A DNA stretch of 64,000 nt from Cordia subcordata (Eukaryota; Streptophyta; Magnoliopsida; Boraginales; Cordiaceae), in the NCBI GenBank assembly GCA_028554755.1, contig JAPTOF010000001.1, positions 39,017,501 to 39,081,500 of the forward strand. Reading direction: 5' to 3'. Under the pieces are notes generated by a model, which was not told the origin of the DNA, ran no database searches, and worked only from the letters and a program-made list of their open reading frames with translations. Each line of letters starts with the position of its first letter. Positions within the stretch are counted from its first letter, which is position 1. The translations under genes and the position numbers were made by a program. Shown one piece after another: positions 39,213-52,500 of this stretch.

Positions 39213-39436
39213 TAGGATCTGTTTGAATTGACTTTTTTTAAGAAGAAATAAAATTTTTCTCTAAAAAAGTTACATTAAATTTATAATAACTATTTGATTT
39301 AATTTTTAAAAAAATTGAAACCCTAAAAAAATTTCAAATACCATTTTTTTTAGAAATTAAAATCTTCAACTTTTAAAAAAATATATTTTTAAAAAATTAT
39401 TAAAAAAATAAAAAAAAACAATTCAAACGGGTCCTT
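39213..39436 (+). mobile_element. MITE, family A copy 9
   Basis: Left end TAGGATCTGTTTGAATTGACTTTTTT, right end AACAATTCAAACGGGTCCT. It has the same orientation as copy 8 and stands only 20 bases from it. Confidence 0.65.
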
Positions 39437-41508
39437 ATATTACTAGAAATGTCACCTCTCCCTCTCCAGAAGTAGTGAGTAAAAACTTAGAAGTTAAGTT
39501 AATATAGTCGTAGAAATATAAGCCGCCCCACCTGGGCTGCCGTGCCACATAGCAAGCAAAACCGCGTTGACAGCCAAGCACATTTATGTGTGTTTGATAT
39601 ATATAATTATTAATGTTATTTATGATCCAAATCTTCTTGTTTAAGACTCCACACACAATGCCCACTGCATGTAAACACTTTCTCAATTTAAAGCTTGGTG
39701 ATCTCTGCTTTCTTGAAATGTTTAACCTGGATCAATTTACATTTACAGACTCTAAAATCATATTACAAGCCAGTGACATTAGGAGTACGTATGATTGGTT
39801 AAATCGATCAAATTAATTTAAGAATTTGGATTAGTTTGATTATTTACATACTTAAAAACTAATTAATTAGCTTCAAATAAAAATCATTTGGTTTAAAATA
39901 GGTGTACCAAAAAACCAAACTAAACAAAACTAAATCATATTTACCTCTATTTTTATGTATATGGTAGTGACAATTGCAATATACATGGCAAATTGAAATT
40001 AATTTAATAGTTGATTTCTTTCCTGTAAATTATTTGGTAAATGTTTATCTTTTTTTGAATTTTTGATGAAATTTAAAATATTTTTTATGATTTAGTTATT
40101 TAACATGATTAAATAAAAACTAATTAATTTTCTTTGATTCGAAATATGTCTAAAATCAAATCAAACGAGTCCATACTTACTTTCTACTTGGAGTAAGAAC
40201 ATATTTTATCCCTGTAGATCAAGAAGTTGGGTCGTGGGGGTTTGCCCCAAAAAAAAAAAAGGCCTATGGATTTTATTTTATTTTATTTTATTTTTAAGAT
40301 TTAACCAAAAGACTAGCTTGGTATAAAAAAATGAGAAAGGAAAATGCAGAGAATAGTAATCACGTGAATTACAGGTGCACTAGTGCGTAGTGCAAAAAAT
40401 GGTAACCTTCGGGCAAGCAAGGCAGCGTGCTTTAGGGGTGTGAAAATCTTGGGCTGCCAAAGTACAAAGTCCACACACCTCCCCATACCCTCTCCAGTCT
40501 TCTCTTTCAATCCCTTTGTCCCCCAGACATTGAACCATACAGCTGTTAAAAATAACATATAAATATGTCTAATTTTAAAATAATTTGAACAGTTAAATAA
40601 TTTATATTTAATTAGTTCGATACTTCCTATTATATGCTTTCATATGCAATTAATAAGGTTATTGAGCTCTATCGGTTTAATATGTATGTTTAGCTCTACA
40701 TACAAGTGAATTTGTCACGTAGTAATACGTTTTAAAAGAGATTAATATGTTCTAAACGAGATTATAACAATGACACGTGTGAAACCCTGGAAATACAATG
40801 TGAACGGGGCTTGGCTTGGGTGCACAACATTTGGAAAATTTTTGGAAGTTCTTGCAAGACGGCTTGGGGGAGTAGAAGACGGACCGTATCAGGGCCATCA
40901 TTATTCGTGGAGGCGATTGGCTATTTTGATTTTTCTTTGGCAATAAGATAATTACTCATAGTCATAACCTAATTCTTGACCACATTGCCGTTTGGACAAG
41001 ACCTAATTAGTCTGAAGACAATGAAGTATATGATTTATAACTAAATCGTCTAGGCAAGATAAAGAAAAGCTTATTGTCTTTAAAGATTAAGTTAGATGGT
41101 TAGACAGTAACTTATTATATGGTTAAAAATCTCAAGTTCGTACCTATGTCAGTTCAAAATATACATAGTGTTCGATCTTGAATTGAATTGAGACATATAT
41201 TTAGAACTTATCATTATTGAATTACAAAATTTATAATTATAGAGAGATATATCAGTTCTACTTTGGATGAATTTCTTTATACCAGAGCAAAAACTTAGAT
41301 ATTTTGCACAAACGTTCACTAGTAGTTAATATAATACCCTACTCTAGCAGTCACAAGTTAAAATTTGACTCTTTATGTTATGTAAGTGGTAAACTTACAA
41401 GAAAATAACAAGCATTTAAGAGCCAATATAATTGTCACTTCAAAGTTCTACATAAAGCCCAGCCAGGATTCAGCTCATACTCATCGACCCTCTACTTGTC
41501 TCTCACTC

Positions 41509-41510
<2 letters not shown>

Positions 41511-41584
<74 letters not shown>
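41511..41584 (+). promoter_or_regulatory. CT microsatellite in the leader of the calmodulin-like gene
   Basis: About 36 almost uninterrupted CT units end 54 bases before the ATG at 41638. CT/GA tracts in plant leaders can bind BPC (GAGA-binding) factors. Regulatory use here is inference. Confidence 0.75.
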
Positions 41585-41586
<2 letters not shown>

Positions 41587-41637
41587 CTCTCTTACTTCAT
41601 TTGTTTTAAAAGTTCCTAAGGTACCAGGACAAGGATC

Positions 41638-43328
41638 ATGGCAGATATACTAAATGAAGAGCAGATTGTTGAGTTCCAGGAAGCCTTTAGTCTCTTCGAC
41701 AAAGATGGAGATGGTAAGTTATTTTTATTCTGTCTCACATTTCCCGTTTTCGTTCAAAGTTATTCTCACTTACGACTAACCACAAGGGCGTTTTAATTTG
41801 CCGTTTACGCGAACACGTAAACATGCAGGTTGCATAACTGTTGAAGAATTGGCCACGGTGATTAGGTCACTGGATCAAAACCCAACCGAGGAAGAACTCC
41901 AAGACATGATCAATGAAGTTGATGCTGATGGAAATGGGACCATAGAGTTTACCGAATTCTTGAACTTGATGGCGAAAAAGATGAAGGTACATAAACAAAA
42001 ATTTAAAAGATCTTTTTCAAATATTAATTCAAAAGCAAAAATACTTTATGGCTAATGCATAAACATTTTAGATATTTATTTTAGCTTAAGCAGAACTTTC
42101 ATGGCTGATGCATTATTGTTCTATATATATGTTTAGGAGACTGACGTTGAGGAAGAGCTGAAGGAAGCTTTTAAGGTGTTTGACAAGGATCAAAATGGTT
42201 ATATCTCAGCTACTGAGGTGAGCCCTTATGATTATAATTCAGTTAAATACTAATAATAACCCGTTAAATTAAATACTATAATTTCTTTATTTCATTTACA
42301 GTTGGAAAAAAAGCTTTTGTTAATTTTTCGACATTTCACCGAATTTTGTTAGTAATATATTACAAATAATGAAAGATGACATTTCTTTCTTAAAAAAAAA
42401 AAGAAAAACAAAATCGTAACTAGAGACAATATATAACTTCTCAAACAAAATATTCGGTAGATTTTCATTTTATATAAAATGCTATAACTATCATTGGAAT
42501 TTAATATCTTGGAAATGATATGAGGTACTCCTAAAAATTTAAAGCCCAAAAAGAAAAGAGAAAAAAAAAGATTGAGAAATAACCATAAAATATATAAAAG
42601 TAGTCATACTAGTATTATTGTACGTTAGCGTACGTACCATTTGTACTTGCATAATTTATATACACATATTTGGTCAACTCTTATAAGTTTTCTGCTTCAG
42701 TCTTTTATCTGTATCTGTTTGTAAAATGGAGCTTTGCACAAGACACAACCCTAACATCATCGATGATATTGTCGAGGATTTCACATGCTGATACATCTGT
42801 CATTATCTTTAAATATACCTTGTTTTACAGTTGTTTCATGTACTTTATTAGGGCATCTATCTAAAATTCAAACAATCTTTAATGCAATGGACTTTACCTA
42901 ATAAGTTTTTAAATAAAAGCAACATAATTTGCTTGTTGTGACTTTTCGATACGCCTCGTATTTAGGGTCGGATTCACATTTGAGGTACGTATTTAGGTTT
43001 GGATTCACATTTGAGGCGTCACTACTATATTACAAAATCCTTTAAAATATACTTTTGATTTATAAATTTATTATCGATAAAATCATTTAACTTTTATCGA
43101 TAAAATATCTCGAATTTGCTTTGTTGTGTTGCTAGATTTTAATCAGATTATAGTAATGTCTAACATGAATTCACTAAATATTCTCTGCAGCTGAGGCACG
43201 TGATGATAAATCTAGGGGAAAAGTTAACTGATGAAGAGGTTGAGCAGATGATTAGAGAGGCTGATTTGGATGGTGATGGTCAAGTCAACTATGATGAATT
43301 TGTGAAGATGATGATGAACATTGGATGA
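41638..43328 (+). CDS. CML8: calmodulin-like Ca2+ sensor, CML8/CML11 type
   Basis: A cytosolic Ca2+ sensor that changes shape on binding Ca2+ and regulates target proteins. Four exons, 41638-41713, 41829-41986, 42137-42217 and 43191-43328, join in frame to 150 residues. The first intron interrupts the Gly codon in the first loop, the usual calmodulin intron position. All four EF-hand loops are complete: [36 protein letters not shown] and [12 protein letters not shown], each with acidic residues at positions 1, 3, 5 (or Asn/Gly equivalents) and Glu at 12. Cys at loop 1 position 7 is the plant calmodulin hallmark. The sequences [13 protein letters not shown] and [15 protein letters not shown] match CML8/CML11, not canonical CaM. 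There is no CaaX or membrane anchor. A CT microsatellite lies in the leader. Confidence 0.96.
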
Positions 43329-44386
43329 AGCATTACATATATCATTCAATTTGATCGAGGGATCTTCTTAATTATATATTCATATTCGTTCATAGTTGAA
43401 ATTCTAAGCCCTTTTCAATTATATTGTTTAATTCTTCTTAACTTATTTATTTATTTACCAGGAAAGTAGAATAATCATCTAGCGACCACTGTCTAGTGAT
43501 GATTAATTGTTAATTGTATTCTTTCACTTACTATTTTATTGAAAGTGAATGTTGCGAAAAATCATCTACCATTATATATTTATAAGCTAGTGTTGCGGTA
43601 TGAAACTTTTTACCTGAAAATTATCTTTGACAACTTTATCGCTAAATTTGATTTATAATTAATTATAATCTGCTCACCAACCGAAACGAACTTTTATGAA
43701 ATCTGCTTAATCAAAATAAAGCATTCAACGCTTACAAGAATCACGATTCGATGACTTTATTATCTTCTTTCCTTCATTATTTTATTATTTCTTTTCCTTT
43801 ATTAGACTTTCTCTTCCAATCCAAAGAAATAAAAAGGGAAGAAAAAAACGAATTCAACGCTTAGTGGAAACCAACCAGGTGTGACATCCCTTTAACATTT
43901 ATTTAATCAATTTATTTGAAATAAAAACTTTCGGCATTACATATCTGTAATCATTTTAATTATTAGATTTTACAGTTGTTTGCTTTAATTAGTGGAACAT
44001 TATTTATATGTCTTCTTTCCTTTTTTTGTTTTTTTGGGTGAATGCCAAAATAACTATATTTCAATTCTTTTTCTGTCATTCATGCATTGTTCTTTTTCTT
44101 TTCTTTTTTCTTTTTCTCCTTTTTGGTTCAAAAGTGTGTTTCATTGAGTATGAATCCAAATCATGTTGAAAGATTGTGCAAACCGAGCAACATCTGAAAC
44201 CCTAGCAAGATAGGAAGGGAAGCATACATTCAATTTAAAGTGAATAGACAAAATTTCATAATTGATCTGACAGATACTTCAGAAATTTTGCAAAATGTCC
44301 TATTCAATGAAAGTTGTATGTATGGCTTGGAAAGGAATTTTTCACAATGTTGTCACATCATTGCTTACGCAGTTTTTTTTTTTTTT

Positions 44387-44669
44387 AAAAGGGTTAACCA
44401 AAGGAGAACCCCTTTCCCACCTGGCCAGAGGCCCCTTAACCAGGCGGGAGGTAAATCGAGGGAGGTAAATCGAGGGATGTGCGTGAGTGGCAGCCCGACC
44501 AGGGAGAGGACCAACGGGCGTGGAAATCCAAAGAATAATCGCATTATTTCACGGAGATCGCCGCAATATTTCAATGAAAGATCGCCGCCACACGGACTCG
44601 ATCCCGCGTTGTCAGGGTGTCTCCACCCTAATCACCTGGCCACTTACCAACTCACCTATGCCCTTGGGG
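44387..44669 (-). mobile_element. tRNA-derived SINE, copy 1
   Basis: On the minus strand a tRNA-like head (AAGGGCATAGGTGAGTTGG, A-box-like; GGGATCGAGTCC, B-box-like) is followed by a body and an A-rich 3' tail (CCCTTTTAAAAA). GCAG plus a T-run stands on both sides (from 44369 and from 44670), the probable target duplication. A 14-base AGGTAAATCGAGGG word is doubled inside. Non-coding. Confidence 0.7.
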
Positions 44670-45645
44670 GCAGTTTTTTTTTTTTAATCGGTAAGTAAGT
44701 CCATTTCATTGGAAAAAAAAATTACAAAAAGTGGGATTATAAAAAATGTATGCCCCAGGCTGTACAAAAATAATGATCGTTAGAACTACCCCCGATATTT
44801 ACATGAAGCAAAAATCTGTTTCATATGATTACTAATTCACCTAATGCAATAAATTATGTATCATCTATATAAATTTTTTAAAATTTTAATTTGTCAACGA
44901 ATTAATCATTAAAACAAGATCCATTTACGAACACAAAAATTCATATATAATTCGATTATAGCCTTCTATCATTAAAAATAAATAAATCTTACAAAATACG
45001 AAATACGAAAATGCTAATTGGCCAGCTCCTTGTATTAGCAAGTATGATGGTCGTCGTCATTCATCTAAGCCTTAACGACAAGTCATATCTTCACTGTCTT
45101 CACCTCCAACCGACGGCAATATAAGGCTGAAACTTTTTTTTTTTTCTCCTTTTCTTTTTTTCTTTTTCTTTTTTTTTTTTCATTTTTTTTGGGGTAATGT
45201 CCTTTGAATCTTTCTTCATTGTTTCGTCTCCTGAAATTAAATACTATGCAAGACTTTGACTGAAATGGTAGACCAAATAATTCTTTTCTTTCAAAGTTTT
45301 CTCTTACACGAAGGAAATTCAATAAAGTAAAAGAACATAGAATACCAAACGTAAGGCTCTTATTAATTAATTAGTTCGACTAAAACTGCTAGACCTTTTC
45401 ATACTTTGGGCTGAACGACCTAGTCTCTTTAGTGCTTCCATGTCCATATGTGTCACAAGCTAAGGAATGAAGAATCTAGAATTTTAAGAGTAAGTTTCGA
45501 GTATATAACACGGTTTCTCACCGACACATAGGTGTAATCTCGTCAAGGCTGCACACGAGTCAATTCTTTATTTGGATACGAGGTTGTCTCAAAGCTTGGC
45601 TTGACGTATAAACTACATCAAGGTTTGGTTCCTTCCATTGACTTT

Positions 45646-45646
45646 T

Positions 45647-45692
<46 letters not shown>
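45646..45692. repeat. AC/AT compound microsatellite
   Basis: About 11 AC units followed by about 12 AT units. Confidence 0.9.
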
Positions 45693-45698
<6 letters not shown>

Positions 45699-46853
45699 TT
45701 ATAACTTTAGATTTTCTTTTTGAATATTAAAATTTTTTGATTTTTGATAAAAATAAAATTTATTTTTTTTTCAAAGTTTCAGTTTTTAAAAAAATTAACA
45801 GGGGATTGGCTGGTTGGCTTGGGTTCGGGGGTTGGGGAATTGGAGGAAAAAAACCAGTTAAATACTTATTGCAAAAAGAATATATTTTTTCTAGTCAACC
45901 AAGTTAGGACCCAAACTAAACTAGAAATCTTTGATCAAGCAAGGTACGACTGTAAATTTGTGTTAAAGTTGCGGTGCTAAATTCAATTATAAATTAACGT
46001 TAATGACAAAAGTAGGGCTAGGATAATTTTCTACAATATGTAAATCATACTCCAATGATTATTTGTCATGCTTTGAAGCTCTTTAATTGGATTTTTTTTT
46101 TTTTGGTTGCTGTTTCTTTGATGGAAACATTAGTAATTCAAGATTTGTAATGGGACCATTTAATCAAAGACACAATCCAATTAAATTTCGAGATTGAAGC
46201 ACAAGACGATTCAGAGTTTAAATGGATATAATTAATTGATTATGAGAATTTCAAACTCGTTGTGGCTCTAAATGGGCCTTGAATAATCAGATGAGATAAC
46301 AATATACAAAACTTACATGCTTTACCATAAAATTCGATGTTTGACCACACCTTTTAGAAATATCAACTGGATAGGCGTTTGATGGAGATCTTGATATTAA
46401 AGGTTAATACGTGAATTTACAAGTTTTATCAAATGAAAATTTTCTTATTCATAACCAATCATCTTTTATTTTGTGATTATCCTTTTTAATTGACTGAATT
46501 ATGCTTCATTTTTCCAAAATAGTCGTTTCGATCTTCGTAATTGGTTTATGCCTATATTATTTGAGAACAAACTTAATATTGGAGGTGAAGTTTGAAAATG
46601 TAACTTCTTTTTTTCTTTACTTTTCGAAAATAGTCGTTTCGGTCTTCATAATATGTACAGTTGAAAAGCTTTTTTTTTTTTTTTTTAATTCTTTTTTGGT
46701 TTGTGGAGTCCGTGAAAAAATTTATTGATTGCAAAAAGGTACAACCCAATCCGTAACCCGTTGTCTTTCAAAGTCTGAAAAAAATCAAAGATTTGAGGGG
46801 CGAAAACAAAACAAGATGAGACAAAGCCCAAGCACATCCAACCAAGCTTACAA

Positions 46854-47011
46854 GAAATATTGCGGGGGCTGTTGCTGGATTTCCACGCCCGTTGGTCCTC
46901 TCCCTGGTCGGGCTGCCACTCACGCACATCCCTCGATTTACCTCCCGCCTGGTTAAGGGGCCTCTGGCCAGGTGGGAAAGGGGTTCTCCTTTGGTTAACC
47001 CTTTTAAAAAA
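46854..47011 (+). mobile_element. tRNA-derived SINE, copy 2, 5'-truncated
   Basis: Begins at GAAATATTGCGG, so the tRNA-like head is missing. From GGATTTCCACGCCCGTTGG to the tail CCCTTTTAAAAA it is almost identical to copy 1 but in the opposite orientation, lacking the 14-base internal duplication. 5' truncation is usual for target-primed insertions. Confidence 0.68.
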
Positions 47012-47328
47012 GAAACATAGGGATCCAAAAGAGGAGGTGGGAACATGCAAGTCCAGGGGAGGATCCAAAGAGCCTTCACCCATAACCTTCATAGTTCCGC
47101 TATCCATCCGACGTATCTCCTATCCAATATGATATTGAGAGACATCCTCGACCAAAATTTCCAACGGTACATCATTTCCTTCATTTGAACCACCATTGTT
47201 GCCCTCTTGGACCAATGTTCCATTCTCAATATTTTCAGTCTCATGTGCAACCTCATTAGCACGATAATTGTTGGCATTTCAAACACCAAAGTGAGCTTTT
47301 TTGGTTCCATTACTTTAACCTTGATTTC

Positions 47329-47373
47329 TACACACACACACACACACACACTCTCTCTCTCTCTCTCTCTCTC
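47329..47373. repeat. AC/TC compound microsatellite
   Basis: About 11 AC units followed by about 11 TC units. Confidence 0.9.
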
Positions 47374-47596
47374 CATCTATACACTAGCCTATTTAGAATA
47401 GAAAGTGTGGCCATAGATCATATATTCTTGACTAGCCTATTGCCAGCCCATTTGGGCATAAGACTATTGAATATTGACCACCAGTCACCTTCGACAAAAT
47501 TATCATCAAATTTTGCATAGAGAAGTGAACTTATTTATCTACTAATTGTAGTGCTTTTAGTTTAGAAAAAATATGAGCGACATGCTCATTCATGGG

Positions 47597-48899
47597 TGTT
47601 GAATTCACAAAAAATAAAATCCTTACTCTACCTCACTATTTTGCGATAGTGGTGAGAAGAGTTGAACCCATATGGATTGGTTTATAAAATATAATTTTTA
47701 TGTCAAAATAGAAGAACAAGTGAAATACAAGAAAAAGGGGGATTGATAATTAAAATTAAATAAACAATAAATAAAAAAACTAAAGAACCAAAAATAGACT
47801 AAAAATAATGCAAGATAATAAAGAAAAAGATTTAAATGATAAACGACCTAGACTAGAGTGCATTCTCCGTTTAGGCTTATAAATCTGGTCCTAAATGCAA
47901 AGATGATTTTTACTTATTTTGATAAACCAGCCATGATTGTTGGCACGGTTTAACAACCTAATCTTTCCTTCCAGTGTAGATAATGTTTTAACTCCCTTAC
48001 AATTTTTTCCCATTATTTTCTTACCTATTAGATGGTCTAACCCCCGGAAATGTCAGCAAGATTTATCTAATGGCAGCATTAGACTCGAGAAAGACTTGAT
48101 TCCAAAAATTCGATTCTTGCGCGGCAATCACTCAGTTAGATTATGTATTTACACATAAGACCTGATTATCACTATTATTAGATTAATTAAATTAATCTAT
48201 CTAGCTACGTATAATTATGCAATTGAATAATTGAGCCCTAATTAAACAATCACAAAACAATATTCATTCTTAAAATATTAAACACACAAATACCAAAACA
48301 AAGCGAAAGTAGGAAATCAGTTAGATCTCACAGATTTGTAGAACCATAAACTTTGAATTAACCCCGACTAGAGTAAAAGTCTTGCAACTAGACGCTTATT
48401 TACTGAAAAAATAATGAATAAAAGTTTCGATAATTCCTACTTAGTTACTTGGAGGACTTATAGAAAAATATCTAACCTATAAGTCCCTTTATATAAGGAA
48501 ACTCTTTTAATGTTAATCTAAAAATAAGAAAAATAACCAAAAATACAATCTTGGTAAAAAAAAAAAAAAACTCCTCCAAATATTATCTTTCTTTTTAGAA
48601 CTAATACGTATTTTTGGTAGACAATTCCTCTCTAAGGAATGCGCAAAATATCTTTTAATTCTCTTATCAAAGCTGGTCAATCTAGTGTAGAACTTCCGAG
48701 CTCGCTTCTTAGGTGGAAAAATCAATTTTACCAGCTCCAAACATATCCAAAAGTCTCTTGAATCCATATATAATATTTCCAATTCTTTTTTCCAAATATA
48801 AACATGCAAAAATATACAAAATAACCTCAATTAGGAAATATCTAATCTTGAATTTAAGCACAAACAACTACGAAATCATAATTTGTTTTGGACTCATCA
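47597..48899. mobile_element. possible LTR or other retroelement fragment
   Basis: A 1.3 kb stretch of repeat-like character starts TGTTGAATTCAC and ends GGACTCATCA, resembling TG...CA LTR ends. It carries words (TGTTGGCACGGTTT, CCCCGGAAATGTCAGCAAG) reminiscent of plant LTR sequences. The flanking 5-mers do not match and no second copy is in the window. Confidence 0.25.
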
Positions 48900-49571
48900 C
48901 TCAAGTCTTTTTCTAACACATGCTAGTGTTTTTTACGAGACAGATTTGAAAACAAAAAAGTTTTGTTCATACATAACATACGAGTGATAATCCGAGTTAC
49001 ATGACGGTCTTATTATAAATTTCTTCTTGAAAATCAAACCATGTATAGTAGAATTTAACATAGCTTAGAGTGGATAGAGCAAAGAGTCCACTGCAATTGC
49101 ACCAAAATTAAACAAAACATCATGTCATTTTCCAATCAAGGGCAGCAGCCAAGCCACCTAAACAATAAACTCCTCTCCAATTCTTTCACTTCTTAATACA
49201 ATTCTCAGAAGCTACAAAATAATCATTGTAGAATCAATAAGAATAAGGAACGTATTAAAAAAAAGTAATAATAATGAGATGAATGCCATAGAATGGCCTT
49301 TACTCATTTTCACCCTTTTACTCTACTATTTTTTTCCCCCTTATTCTTCTTTAATTTTTTTTTTTGAATTTTTACATCAGAAACATTTTACACAACCTTC
49401 AATCACTCATTCACAAATATACAAAAACACAACCCCTTTTGTGATCACAAGCAACTTGTGTGAAAAATTAGTAAAGACAAACAAACATGAAACAACCATC
49501 CATAAACCATGCAATAGATGTCACATCGCATCGCAAATCCTGAGACTGTGAGTAAGACTGGTGTCAAGCTT

Positions 49572-52500
49572 TTAGCTGATGGCTGCAGTGCAACACAGGC
49601 AAGTGGTGAAGAGGGAAGACTTAGGCTTGCGCTTGCCACTGCTTCCTGGTGAAGTAAATTCAACTTCTTTTGCTGGTGAGCTTCTGGACCCATTCTCCAC
49701 TTTCTTGCTACCAACATGATTTTCTTGCTTCTGTAGTGTAAATATTGCAGCATTGCTTACACCTCTTGAATGGCTAGAATCACTTCTCTCCATTCTAATG
49801 GTCTTCTCTTCAACCACGACCGGTTCGTAATCCAGCGAGCTGCGACCATTTGCAGAGTGAAATGTCGCATTGGAACAGCTTGAGAAGCTTCTGGAAACAG
49901 TCGTCTCATGGCGCAGCAATGGAGTTTGATCAGATTCCTCGGACCTTGCATCAGCAGGGATACCAAAATCAAAACTTGAGCACTTTCTGAGCTCAATCTT
50001 TTCACAGGGATTCGATTCCACGCTGTGCCTTCCCACACTTTCGGGTACAACACCTGAGAATGGAGCAGTTTCACCATTTGCATACTGTTCATTAAGCTGT
50101 TCTGATGGATGTTCAGCTTCTGCAAAGCTAGTCTTGCTCACGAGTTTGGGGTTTGGGTTTGGGGGCGTGACAGCAAGAGTCTCTTTAGAGTGGATCTTCT
50201 GTTCTGATTCTCTCTCCGCCTCTTGATTCTGCTTGACAACGTTCATGGGCTTGGGGTTTGGGCTCTGGAGTCTGCGTTCAGGAGTCTCTTCAGAATGGAT
50301 ATTCTGTTCCAATTCTCGATCTGCTTCTTGATTCTGCATGACAACATTGAAGGGCTTGGGGTTTGGGTTCGAGGGCGTGACAGCGAGAGTCTCTAAAGCG
50401 GAATGGATATTCTGTTCCAATTCTCTCTCTGCTTCTTGATTCTGCATGACAGCATTCAAGGGCCTGGTGTCTGGCTTTGGGGGCGTGACAGCAAGAGTCT
50501 CTGAAGCCGAATGGATCTTCTGTTGCAATTCCCTCTCTGCTTCTTGATTCTGTGTCACAACGTTCGAGAAAGGCGCTCGCCCGATTGTATCATTAGCATC
50601 TTCAGCAGAGGCATCGGGGTTTGCAATATCAAGACATTTTCCTTGATTAGACAACTCCAATGGCGATATTTGCTTATCTATAGTATCCTTTTCATCACTT
50701 CCGTTTCCATTTCCTGTTGTGTATGACTCATATTTCTCCTCTTTAGCATTTTTCATGGTGTATTCTCCTCTTTTCTTCTCGTCTTCTTCATTATTCGCCA
50801 TTGTCATACTCATCTCTTTAGGTATTCCAGCTTCTGGTGTCATCTCAGTGACTTCTTCAGTCTTACGAATACTAACTGAACTTTTCTCTTCATTGTCCAT
50901 CTGACATGAATCAGTCCCTGGATTCGAATTTGCAAGATCTTCATCTCGTGTTAAATCATTCTTGTTCTCTCCATTTTCCAATTTTTCTGCAATTAGTCCA
51001 ATCTCATCACTTGTCTGTGCAGCATTTTGCAGGTTTGACTCTGAGGAATAATCACTCGACTCAATTTCAGGTTGCACCTCTGCCTTTGGTTCGATTTTAA
51101 GGCCATTTTCAACTGTGAATTCATCTTGTAAATCAACATTTTTCTCTTCTGCATAGTGGTCATCATCAGAAGAAACAGCACTTGCACCATGATCTTCTCC
51201 ATTTTCTTTGTGAATCAAATGACCATTCTCTTTGCTGTTGCCTGAGACATTGATTTCTTCGGTTTCCTTGCTCTCCCTGGAGAGTAAATTGTGGTCTCCT
51301 TCTGCTGCTTCTGGAGGAATATCAGTGGATTCATGTGCTTCTGACTTTAGTTCTACAATGTACGACGAGGTTTTTAAGTTAAAATTTGAGTGATTGTGCA
51401 ACATTGATTATTAACGAATTCTCAAAGCATTACCGATTTTATGCTACTTTAGACACGGGATAAAATGCATCTTACCGAGACACTTTCTGAGACTTTTATG
51501 ATTCGAGCCCATGATTGATCTTTCAATAACATGCTCTTATTCAATAATTATCTTGTTTAAAATTTAAACTACAAGAGAGAACTTTATATTATTTATTAAG
51601 TTTGACAATATGCCAAGGATATTAAAGCATCATGACAGTAAAATCCAAACCAGGAGAAACTTCATTAGCAGATGCTTTATTGTCAAGAACTTCAACATCA
51701 TCATCATCATCAACATCATCCTTGGAAATTTTGTCCTCTGCATTTGCCTCTGGAGATGATTCCTCATGATGATCTCCATGTCTCAGTATAGCTCTCTGGA
51801 TATCATGGCCGTTTCCACGTATCAATTCTCCTTCTTTCTGAACAACTTCTGGAAATTGAGCTGATAGGTTTGGTTCTTTCTCATTTTCCTCTGCAGATGA
51901 TATCCAAATATCTCATTGTAATTTGCTTGAATGAATAAAGATTGAAAGCTAAGATGCAAGAATCTACTCAAACATGATTTTTTTCTTCCTTTTTTTTCCC
52001 TTTTAATTACAAGAGAAACAATTTTGTTAGTAAAGAACAAGTTACAAAATGCAAGACATGCTATGGCTTTTTTTTTTTTTTTTGGTATATAAAAAGAATT
52101 TATTCTTCTTTACGAAAATATTACAGCTTTTGGGTGGATTTCAAAAATATTAGAAAAGTTCGTAACGTTTAGGAACATTACGTCTTTCTGGGAACACTTT
52201 GAAGAGTTTTAGGAATGGTATATTATTCTTATAAGAATTTTGTTGCATTTTTTTTTTTTTTAAAGGGTTAGTCCGAAGGTGAACTCTTTTCTCACTTGTG
52301 CCAGAGGTCCTATGATCAGGTGGATTGTAAATCAGGGATGTGCATGAGTGGCAGCCCTACCAAGGAAAGGATCAACGGGTCACGAACCCAGCAGTAGCCC
52401 CTACAATATTTCAGCAGGGGACTGCCACCACACGGATTCGAACCTGCGTTGTCAGAGTATTTCCACCCCAATCACCTGGCCACTTACTAACTCACCTATA

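Larger units (their letters stand above)
34673..41510. other. 6.8 kb repeat-rich intergenic region
   Basis: Contains local tandem duplications at 35.5 and 35.8 kb, MITEs of families A and B, a fold-back element with a nested TRIM at 37.2-38.0 kb, and plain AT-rich DNA. Open frames of 60-85 codons near 36.2, 38.2, 39.5 and 40.4 kb are unsupported. Confidence 0.55.
43329..49571. other. intergenic region between the calmodulin-like and acidic-repeat genes
   Basis: Holds two SINE copies (44.4 and 46.9 kb), microsatellites at 45.65 and 47.33 kb, a 32-base direct repeat (46510-46541 and 46620-46652, AAAATAGTCGTTTCG core), and possible LTR-like sequence at 47.6-48.9 kb. Frames of up to 152 codons overlap the SINEs and are not genes. 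Confidence 0.6.

Noticed and set aside
40313..40943. Minus-strand frames of 81 and 63 codons
   Set aside because: No motif, no splice continuity; the region reads like ordinary intergenic DNA.
41521..41584. Poly-Ser/Leu frame across the CT repeat
   Set aside because: A by-product of the microsatellite; the true reading frame starts at 41638.
44240..44698. 152-codon plus-strand frame and its antisense partner
   Set aside because: They run through SINE copy 1; the similar frames at 46.7-47.1 kb are shared only because of the repeat.
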